This document shows positions 1-5,176 of a stretch of 6,234 bases of DNA, piece after piece. Location: NCBI GenBank assembly GCA_937928475.1, contig CALFVE010000183.1, positions 1-6,234 of the forward strand. Reading direction: 5' to 3'. Source of the DNA: an uncultured bacterium (lineage in GTDB: Bacteria > Armatimonadota > Zipacnadia > Zipacnadales > Zipacnadaceae). The translations under genes and the position numbers were made by a program. The notes below the pieces were generated by a model. The model was not told the origin of the DNA. It was given only the letters and a program-made list of their open reading frames with translations, and ran no database searches. The number at the start of each line of letters is the position of its first letter. Position 1 is the stretch's first letter.

Positions 1-43
1 ACTGCGCTTTGCGTACAACTGCCGGATCGAGGTGAGTGCCCAT
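1..43 (-). CDS. Possible 5' end of a divergent gene, cut by the window edge
   Basis: A leftward reading frame starts with ATG at 43 and stays open to the edge (14 codons, MGTHLDPAVVRKAQ). A Shine-Dalgarno-like AAGGGG (complement of 50-55) lies 6 nt before the ATG, and a near-consensus promoter facing the same way lies about 215 nt further upstream at 266-293. The frame is also open upstream of the ATG as far as 205, but no better-placed start was found there. The codon-aligned + strand frame (from position 2 to a stop at 233-235) is also open, so the coding strand is uncertain. Too little protein is visible to name a family. Confidence 0.22.
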   Translation of the reverse strand, partial: MGTHLDPAVVRKAQ

Positions 44-265
44 GTGGAGCCCCTTGCGCAAGTTGGGAAGAGGCTCGGGCTGGCTGTGGAACACAATCCC
101 TCCATCTGTCAGTGCAGCCGTGCCCCGATTTCTTCCCGGAGTCCTACCCGGAACTGGAGAGGCGCTTTCACCCCCCGCCCTCTTTCCTCCTGTCCAGAAG
201 GCGACTTAGCATCTGCCCGTACCCTCCCGCTATAACAGCGCTCGGCCCGCTCCAGCTTCGGGTCA

Positions 266-293
266 ATTATAGCCGGATGACAGGCAATATCAA
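266..293 (-). promoter_or_regulatory. Near-consensus sigma-70 promoter, leftward
   Basis: Read on the minus strand, TTGATA (complement of 288-293; 5 of 6 matches to TTGACA) is separated by 16 bp from a perfect TATAAT (complement of 266-271). Transcription would start near 258 and run left, away from the lipoprotein gene. The surrounding DNA is GC-rich, so a six-of-six -10 box with a well-spaced -35 box is unlikely to be trivial. The only target visible is the possible gene start at 43. No experiment or comparison supports the call. Confidence 0.4.
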
Positions 294-472
294 GAGCCAT
301 TGCATTGTTCAGCAGCCACCGGGAGGGAGCGCTGCTCTGCAGGCTGTCGAGCCTGGCCATCTTCTACTGCCCAGGCGCCTCCCAACTATCCTCGGGGCTG
401 CATGCTTGCAGGCTCCGTCTGGGCGCTCGCAGACACGGAGAGCCTTCGCCCGGGAAGAATGTGATTGGCTGT

Positions 473-501
473 GGGAAGAAAAGGAAGCCAGGCCGTACAA
501 A
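473..501 (+). repeat. 29-bp leader box, copy A
   Basis: This segment begins GGGAAGAAAAGGAAGCCA and ends TACAAA. It matches 1877-1905 at 27 of 29 positions, with differences only at 491 (G versus C) and 495 (G versus A). It ends 82 nt before the start codon of the lipoprotein gene. Similarity continues weakly upstream (both copies have AAGAAT about 15 nt before the box). Possible roles are a protein-binding site, a conserved RNA leader element, or an alternative-sigma promoter: GGGAAG and TACAAA are 17 bp apart. It does not match a riboswitch class I can recall. Confidence 0.6.
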
Positions 502-567
502 TGCAACGAAGCCCGAAAAAGGCCTGCGCGTCAGACCAAACACTTCCGGCAAGTCCGGGCGGGCCGC

Positions 568-575
568 AAGGAGGT
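568..575 (+). promoter_or_regulatory. Ribosome binding site deciding the lipoprotein start
   Basis: AAGGAGGT sits 8 nt before the ATG at 584. The same frame is open back to a GTG-type start at 305, but the 93 upstream codons have no good site and would place the lipoprotein signal peptide in the middle of the protein. The site therefore fixes the start at 584. Confidence 0.85.
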
Positions 576-583
576 CATTAGTC

Positions 584-1693
584 ATGTCCAGATTCTGCCT
601 CGTGTTGCCACTTGGTTTATGCTTGCTTCTGGTGTCATTGGCCCTCGCCGGATGCGGGGGAAGCGGGGCCTCGCCCGTTTCCGGGTCCACGGAAATTCTG
701 GAAGCCTCGCCACCCTTTGGCGTCGTGGAAGCGGACAAAGAGGATGGGGACGCCTCAGCATTCGTTGATGTGGAGGCCGGGGATAGCGCGGTCTCTCCGG
801 ACCCTGCGCCATTCTCTTCAAGCGAAGCAGCCGAAAGTTGGGAGTCGTTCTGGCGGTCGCCATCGGGCCTAGCCGCGGCCGAGATTGTTGCCCGCTCGGA
901 TGTCTCTCCCGCCGGGTTCTACGACGGCCAACTGATCAAAGACGACCGTCCTCCCGTATACGTGTACTACAACGGCTACAAGAACTGGATACCGAACCCG
1001 ACGACCTTTGAGGCACTCGGGTGGCAGTGGGGACGCATCGCAGTCTGCTCGCGCAGCACTATTGAGGCCATCCCGACCGGCACACCCGTGCCGCACACCG
1101 ACTGGGGTAGCCTGCTGAAAGATCCGAAGACCCCGGCAGTCTATCTCACCTGGGGTGGACGCTGGCTAATCGCCAATCCCCAGACCCTCTACGATCTTCG
1201 GGGCACTCCCAGCGGCGACTACTCTCCCTGGAACCACATAACTGTGTGGCCTGGGGCCGGGTGGCCCGTTCCCAGCCTGATCAACGTGACCCCGTGGCCG
1301 AACCAGCGTTGGCACAATAGCTCCATAGGCTGGCCTCCTCGCCATCAGTTCCCTTGGGGCTGGTGCACGTGGTATGTTGCCAAGCGCCGCTATATACCCT
1401 GGGGCGGGAACGCAAAGGACTGGATGCGGAACGCTGCCGCCGCCGGGTTCCCGACAGCCAGTGACAAGGCCCCGGTCCCCGGCAGCATCATGTGTTGGGG
1501 TGGCCTGAATGTTGCGGACGGACGCAGATACGGACACGTCGCCCTGGTGGAGAGGGTATGGTGGGACCGTGGCCTATGGGTTCGGATAGCACATGGGTAC
1601 CGGCGGTCGTCCGATGGGAAGTACGTAGAGGAGCGTCGGAACATACCCGTGGGAGCCATATGGGGCATGCCGCTGCAGGGGTTCATCTACTGA
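584..1693 (+). CDS. CHAP-domain lipoprotein, probable cell-wall hydrolase
   Basis: A 369-residue exported lipoprotein. Residues 1-23 form a signal peptide ending in the lipobox L21-A-G-C24, so Cys24 should be lipidated and hold the protein on the outer face of the membrane. Residues 25-110 are acidic and Ser/Pro-rich, likely a flexible linker. Two tandem repeats follow (about 114-170 and 173-230) with the shared pattern G-x-L-[IL]-K-x-x-x-x-P-x-VY, then [IA]-x-NP-x-T. They resemble short surface-protein repeats of unknown binding role. The C-terminus (about 255-369) matches CHAP domains: nucleophile Cys261 in GWCTWYVAKR, the NAKDW segment, PVPGSI, and catalytic His318 in YGHVALVERV. CHAP enzymes cut peptidoglycan peptides or amide bonds. 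The usual Glu/Asn after the His strand is not obvious (residues 334-338 read RIAHG), so activity is likely but not certain. The gene appears to be transcribed alone, with a hairpin just after the stop. Confidence 0.85.
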   Translation: MSRFCLVLPLGLCLLLVSLALAGCGGSGASPVSGSTEILEASPPFGVVEADKEDGDASAFVDVEAGDSAVSPDPAPFSSSEAAESWESFWRSPSGLAAAEIVARSDVSPAGFYDGQLIKDDRPPVYVYYNGYKNWIPNPTTFEALGWQWGRIAVCSRSTIEAIPTGTPVPHTDWGSLLKDPKTPAVYLTWGGRWLIANPQTLYDLRGTPSGDYSPWNHITVWPGAGWPVPSLINVTPWPNQRWHNSSIGWPPRHQFPWGWCTWYVAKRRYIPWGGNAKDWMRNAAAAGFPTASDKAPVPGSIMCWGGLNVADGRRYGHVALVERVWWDRGLWVRIAHGYRRSSDGKYVEERRNIPVGAIWGMPLQGFIY

Positions 1694-1710
1694 AGAACCA
1701 GGCAGGGAGC

Positions 1711-1749
1711 GCAGGGGGGTCTTCCCGAACCCGCAAAGACCCCCGCTGC
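1711..1749 (+). terminator. GC-rich hairpin after the lipoprotein gene
   Basis: GCAGGGGGGTCTT (1711-1723) pairs with AAGACCCCCGCTGC (1736-1749): 13 base pairs with one bulged base in the 3' arm and a 12-nt loop. It begins 17 nt after the stop codon, the expected place for a terminator. No T-run follows, so it is not a classical Rho-independent terminator. It could act with Rho, as an RNA 3' end stabiliser, or as a U-less terminator. A smaller stem, GCCGGC (1769-1774 with 1781-1786, loop of 6 nt), lies just beyond. Confidence 0.55.
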
Positions 1750-1876
1750 CCCACCGACCGTGCCCGGCGCCGGCCCTGTCGCCGGCCGCGACCCAGAGAG
1801 CCCCACGGTCTGTGGCTTCGCCTGCGGTACGGATCGGGACGAGATCCCTCTGCTAAGAAGAATCGCCATGTGCTGC

Positions 1877-1905
1877 GGGAAGAAAAGGAAGCCACGCCAT
1901 ACAAA
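1877..1905 (+). repeat. 29-bp leader box, copy B
   Basis: This is the second copy of the box at 473-501, identical at 27 of 29 positions and in the same orientation. It lies after the lipoprotein gene's hairpin and 369 nt before the GTG start of the FHA gene, so it would belong to the operon leader rather than to the upstream transcript. Its GAAGCCAC part can pair with GTGGCTTC at 1812-1819, a pairing not found in copy A. Confidence 0.6.
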
Positions 1906-2064
1906 CGGGACAGGGACCGGATGCTGCGCCACCTGTCGGCAAACCTGTCAACGCTCGGCTCTTACGGTCAACACTAGTTAGGTCTTGCCAATACCATGCC
2001 CTCGTCCCGGAAAGAAAAGAGACTGCCACTGCAAAAAACGAATAGCAACGGTGGGCGTCTGAGC

Positions 2065-2095
2065 AGCAATTCATTGCTAAATATTCTTCCGGAAG
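2065..2095. promoter_or_regulatory. Two adjacent palindromes, possible operator
   Basis: AGCAATTCATTGCT (2065-2078) is a perfect 6-bp inverted repeat with a 2-nt spacer. CTTCCGGAAG (2086-2095) is a perfect 10-bp palindrome 7 nt later. The AT-rich TAAATATT between them is a local low-GC island in an otherwise GC-rich region, as expected near a promoter or operator. The sites are 180-210 nt upstream of the FHA gene. No regulator binding this pattern is known to me. Confidence 0.3.
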
Positions 2096-2274
2096 GAAGG
2101 ACACGAGGCTAGAGATGTGGAATCGTATGATTAGATGGTCATGGCAGACGACGCCTCGGCCATGCTCTTTTGACCTGGCGATGCTGGTAGGGCCGCGGAC
2201 ACAGTTCATATATCCGGGATCGGTTCCCGCGAAAGGGTCCCGACCCACCTGCAAACCAACAAGGAGGGATCGAA

Positions 2275-3282
2275 GTGCGTACTTTCAGCCTGACGTTCGT
2301 GTGCCTGCTGGTCTTGTTGCTCGGCGCCACCGCCCTGGTGTCGGCAGCTCCACGATACCCGATCGATTACATTAGTCAAGCAGGACTCCAACTGGTGAAT
2401 ACAACAGTCGAGACTTACGGGGTGGTGATTGACTCCGAGGTCGTCACTCCCCAACCGGGTGATACTACTCGCGGCAAGTACACTTTGCAGGACCCCAAGA
2501 CCGGCGCGACCATTAGGGTCATGACCTCGACCGAGCCCCCCCCCAACGGCAAGTGGATGCCTAAACTGATGGCCGTAGTTGGCATGGACAGCACAGAGGT
2601 CTACCTGCTCGCCCAGTGGCAGTTCCCCTGGCTATGGGTCGCTCTCGGCGTGCTGGTGGTGCTGGCGCTGGCGCTGGTATACGTTCTGGTGATGCCACGT
2701 AGGAAGTGCCTGCAGTGCGGGGCTCCGGTTGCGCGAGGGCAAGACTACTGTGAGCGGTGTCAGCCCTCGCCGCCACCTCCGCTCCCGCTACCTGGAGAGC
2801 CGTGCCCACAGTGCCGCGAGCCTGTCTCGCCCGGAGCCAACTTCTGTGACAATTGTGGCTACAACTTGCAAACCGGCGAGTCCCCGGTAACGGAGCCAGT
2901 ACCGGAACCCCCGCCCCCGCCAAGAGGGCCAGGCGTCACCGATAGGTACCCCCCCGCATCCGTCGCCGAGTTCTTCGTCAGCAGCGGGCCCGGAGCGGCC
3001 CAAGGGCACAGAATCGGGATCCGCAAAGAGAGGCAGAAGATCGGCGTGGCACCAGACAACGACATTACGCTCAGCGGGCAGGACAAGTACATCTCTGGGC
3101 ACCACGCTATGATCTGGCAGGACGACAGCGGCACCTTCTGGCTTCAGGACGAGGCGAGTACTAACGGAACCTTCGTCAACGGTAACCGCATCACCCGCAC
3201 CGAACTGAACGACGGGGATAAGGTCAGGATAGGAGAGACCGAGATGGTATTTCGGGTGACCCCGCTGGCCTCACAGCGCTAG
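2275..3282 (+). CDS. Membrane FHA-domain protein with two zinc ribbons
   Basis: A 335-residue protein read from GTG, with AAGGAGG (2261-2267) 7 nt upstream. Residues 1-25 are a signal peptide with probable cleavage near VSA-AP. Residues about 26-115 should lie outside the membrane. Their pattern (YGVVIDSEVV, then GKYTLQDPKTGATIRV, then AVVGMDSTEVYLLAQ) looks like an OB-fold-type beta barrel, which is an inference. A transmembrane helix spans about 118-140. Inside the cell are two zinc ribbons (C145/C148/C159/C162 and C177/C180/C191/C194) joined and followed by Pro-rich linkers. An FHA domain follows (about 245-330) with S274, H277 and TNG 296-298. FHA domains bind phosphothreonine peptides. 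Here the usual GR motif reads IGVAPDND, so the phosphate-contacting Arg is replaced by Val. It is the first gene of a three-gene operon; 29 nt separate it from the PP2C gene. It is probably the phospho-reader or scaffold of the module. Confidence 0.88.
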   Translation: MRTFSLTFVCLLVLLLGATALVSAAPRYPIDYISQAGLQLVNTTVETYGVVIDSEVVTPQPGDTTRGKYTLQDPKTGATIRVMTSTEPPPNGKWMPKLMAVVGMDSTEVYLLAQWQFPWLWVALGVLVVLALALVYVLVMPRRKCLQCGAPVARGQDYCERCQPSPPPPLPLPGEPCPQCREPVSPGANFCDNCGYNLQTGESPVTEPVPEPPPPPRGPGVTDRYPPASVAEFFVSSGPGAAQGHRIGIRKERQKIGVAPDNDITLSGQDKYISGHHAMIWQDDSGTFWLQDEASTNGTFVNGNRITRTELNDGDKVRIGETEMVFRVTPLASQR

Positions 3283-3294
3283 GGCTGGTGCCCG

Positions 3295-3304
3295 AAGGGA
3301 AGGG
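3295..3304 (+). promoter_or_regulatory. Ribosome binding site deciding the PP2C start
   Basis: AAGGGAAGGG lies 7 nt before the ATG at 3312. An in-frame GTG at 3288 is only 5 nt after the preceding stop codon and has AGGG just 3 nt upstream, a poor spacing. The ATG also places the phosphatase motif SDIGGR at residues 16-21, as usual for this family. Confidence 0.65.
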
Positions 3305-3311
3305 CTGCGCG

Positions 3312-5165
3312 ATGAGGCCTACCGTGCGCTTGGTGCGTAGTCGCTGGGGCGTCTGCAGCGACATCGGCGGGCGCTCCAGCAACCAGGATTCTGCCACAGT
3401 GCGGTCCTTCTTCCGCGGCGACGGAGCAAGCCGCGAGGAGGTGGTCGTGGCTATGGTGGCTGACGGGATGGGCGGCGAGGCCGCTGGCGAGGTCGCCAGC
3501 GGCCTCGCTGTAGACACTGTTCTGTCCGCGCTGCACTCTCGCTTAGCCGAGGACGACTTTCCCGACGCGAACCTCGCCGACCTACTCGAGCAGTCCGTGA
3601 AAGAAGCTAACGACCAGGTCTACGCGGCGTCTTTGGCAGACCCTGAGTGCGGTGGCATGGGGACCACCTTGACGGTCCTGGCCGTGGCCGGGGACACGGC
3701 ATACGGTGCCCACGTCGGCGACAGTCGCGCGTATCTGCTGCGTGGCGGGCGACTGCGGCAACTGACCCGCGACCAGACACTGGCGCAGAAGATGCTCGAA
3801 GATGGCTTGCTTACGCCCCAGGAGGCCGCCAGGTCGGAAACGCGGCACCGGCTGCTGGAGGCAGTCGGCACGGCCCCGGAGGTGCAGGTGGATACCTTCA
3901 CCGTTTCCATCCACCAGGGCGACGTGGTCTTTCTGGCCACGGATGGCGCCTGGGATGCCTTGCAGCCCGATGACTACACCCATGCTGTGGGGAGCAACGG
4001 TTCCCCACAGGCCGTGGTAGAGGACCTGGTGGAGCGGGCTCGGATCCGTGACGGCAGCGACAACCTGACCATGGTCTGTTTGCAGTTTGGGCGTATACGA
4101 CGAAGACTGCCGCCGCCGGCGCCGCGGACTAAGCTGCCCTGGCGCCTCACCCGCGTCCACCTGTGGGCAGCGCTCGTGACCACCCTAGCGCTCATTGCCG
4201 TCGTGCTGGGGCTGGCGACTCAGTCCGGCGACAGGGCCGGTATGACGGTCGGCCCCGTGCGATCCCCGGCCGAAGTCCCGCCCGAAGCAGAGGAGCCTGC
4301 CCTGCGACTCGAAGTGATCATGCGGAATAGCGAGGCGCAAGTGCGGCTGCACTACTCAGGTTCACACTACCTTCGGGTTGTTTTGGCGGGCAAAGAGCAA
4401 CTGCTTGGCGGCCAAGGCGAGAAGATGCACAAGCTAGTGTTCCCGCTGGCGACGCAGGTCGCGGCGGAGCAGAGACTGGTAGTCTGCGCCTTCCCCGAGG
4501 GCGCGGACAACGGAGCACGTTGGAAGATGCAGCGGTTTCCCAGCGCCGGGTCGTCAGCGCAGGAGAGATGTCTATGGCTAAGAGAGGCAGGAAAAGCCAA
4601 GCAGATCATGCTCCTATTCAGGGGCCAGTCCAGGCCTTGGAGTCCCAAGGCAGGCCAAATGGGGGGCATTGAGCGCGAGGAGAGGGGCCCTTGGCCGATT
4701 GCTTACCTGCGAGTATTCGTGGGCGCCAAGCCGAGGCAACCCTTAGAGATAGAGCCAGTAACTCCGCCTTCGCCTTCCCCAGGGGCGGTGGCCGCCGAGA
4801 GGAGCTCGAAGCGTTTGCTCGACCGGCTACTGAGAAGGAAGCCTCGTTCGTTAGGTGAGGCCGGGACCACCGGAGCCGTGGCACCCGCAGGGAAGAAAGA
4901 TGCCGCTACGAAGACTACCCAAGAGGAACCAATCGGCACCGGCGGCTCGGGGGGCGGGTTGACTTTCGGAGGTTCTGCTGAACTAAGGGGAGAGGGCGGC
5001 CTAGCAGGTAGCGTGATCTCCGGTGAGCAGCAAAATGGCTCCGCCGAACGCCAACCGGAGACAAAGCCACTCGCACCCGAGTCGGCTGCACAGGAGAGGG
5101 AACCAGGCTCGGCGGCCAAGCCGGGGACTGGTCCTACACCGTCAGCGGAGGCTCCGCAGCGATAG
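3312..5165 (+). CDS. PP2C-family Ser/Thr phosphatase with large extracytoplasmic tail
   Basis: A 617-residue protein. Residues 1-260 are a complete bacterial PP2C (PPM) phosphatase core, a metal-dependent enzyme that removes phosphate from Ser/Thr. Visible motifs are SDIGGRSSNQD (16-26), VADGMGG (49-55, metal ligand D51), GMGTTL (115-120), GDSRAYL (136-142), ATDGAWD (209-215, ligand D211) and DGSDNLT (247-253, ligand D250). The core looks fully active and cytoplasmic. A transmembrane helix spans about 284-302. Residues 303-617 should lie outside: an unrecognised domain (about 330-472), then a Pro/Ala/Gly/Glu-rich low-complexity tail (about 475-617). Stand-alone PrpC/Stp-type phosphatases end near residue 250, so the extension more than doubles the protein. 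It follows the FHA gene by 29 nt, and its stop codon overlaps the next gene's ribosome site. It probably opposes an unseen Ser/Thr kinase. The start is moderately sure and the family is certain. Confidence 0.92.
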   Translation: MRPTVRLVRSRWGVCSDIGGRSSNQDSATVRSFFRGDGASREEVVVAMVADGMGGEAAGEVASGLAVDTVLSALHSRLAEDDFPDANLADLLEQSVKEANDQVYAASLADPECGGMGTTLTVLAVAGDTAYGAHVGDSRAYLLRGGRLRQLTRDQTLAQKMLEDGLLTPQEAARSETRHRLLEAVGTAPEVQVDTFTVSIHQGDVVFLATDGAWDALQPDDYTHAVGSNGSPQAVVEDLVERARIRDGSDNLTMVCLQFGRIRRRLPPPAPRTKLPWRLTRVHLWAALVTTLALIAVVLGLATQSGDRAGMTVGPVRSPAEVPPEAEEPALRLEVIMRNSEAQVRLHYSGSHYLRVVLAGKEQLLGGQGEKMHKLVFPLATQVAAEQRLVVCAFPEGADNGARWKMQRFPSAGSSAQERCLWLREAGKAKQIMLLFRGQSRPWSPKAGQMGGIEREERGPWPIAYLRVFVGAKPRQPLEIEPVTPPSPSPGAVAAERSSKRLLDRLLRRKPRSLGEAGTTGAVAPAGKKDAATKTTQEEPIGTGGSGGGLTFGGSAELRGEGGLAGSVISGEQQNGSAERQPETKPLAPESAAQEREPGSAAKPGTGPTPSAEAPQR

Positions 5166-5170
5166 GAGGG
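5164..5170 (+). promoter_or_regulatory. Ribosome binding site overlapping the PP2C stop
   Basis: AGGAGGG begins inside the TAG stop (5163-5165) of the phosphatase gene and lies 6 nt before the GTG at 5177. This supports the GTG start and suggests translational coupling of the two genes. Confidence 0.75.
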
Positions 5171-5176
5171 CAGCCT

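Larger units (their letters stand above)
44..583. other. Gene-free stretch and leader of the lipoprotein gene
   Basis: No convincing protein is encoded here. Long open frames cross it on both strands, but their translations are rich in Arg, Pro and Cys, have no recognisable domain and look like open frames expected in GC-rich DNA. It holds the leftward promoter at 266-293, a short inverted repeat CTGCA-tgct-TGCAG at 398-411, an imperfect stem (411-421 with 430-444, loop of 8 nt, two 2-nt bulges) and the 29-bp box at 473-501. In this copy, TGGCT (466-470) could pair with AGCCA (486-490). No clear + strand sigma-70 promoter was seen, so the start of the lipoprotein transcript is not located. 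Confidence 0.6.
1694..2274. other. 581-bp gene-free stretch before the FHA-PP2C-VWA operon
   Basis: No convincing protein-coding gene is seen. Open frames on both strands here translate to low-quality Cys/Arg/Pro-rich sequences without domains. In order it contains the hairpin at 1711-1749, a small GCCGGC stem, an 8-bp long-range pairing (GTGGCTTC 1812-1819 with GAAGCCAC 1888-1895) that involves the second 29-bp box, a weak A-rich resemblance to that box at about 2009-2040, two palindromes at 2065-2095, and two short stems before the ribosome site (CGGGA/TCCCG 2215-2229 and GGGT/ACCC 2235-2246). The operon promoter is not evident by sigma-70 consensus. Confidence 0.6.

Noticed and set aside
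2..235. + strand frame open from the left edge, possibly the 3' end of an upstream gene
   Set aside because: The first 35 codons look plausible, but the rest is Ser/Arg/Pro-rich with no recognisable ending, and the antisense frame is equally open. Strand cannot be decided from this window.
457..510. The 29-bp box as a known riboswitch (cyclic di-AMP, cyclic di-GMP or cobalamin types considered, as some control wall hydrolases)
   Set aside because: None of the conserved core sequences of those classes could be found around either copy.
305..583. A 93-codon N-terminal extension in frame with the lipoprotein gene
   Set aside because: The ATG at 584 has an ideal ribosome site and starts directly with a lipoprotein signal peptide. 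The upstream part has no domain and overlaps the leader box.
1921..1977. 18-codon + strand frame (MLRHLSANLSTLGSYGQH) after box B, as a possible leader peptide
   Set aside because: Only a weak AGGG precedes the ATG, and the codons show no run of a regulatory amino acid or other attenuator feature.
1853..2254. 133-codon minus-strand frame across the operon leader
   Set aside because: No domain and no protein-like composition, and it runs across the 29-bp box and the palindromes. It looks like a chance open frame.
3582..4160. Long minus-strand frame inside the PP2C gene
   Set aside because: It lies antisense to well-conserved phosphatase motifs and has no domain of its own, as is common opposite GC-rich genes.
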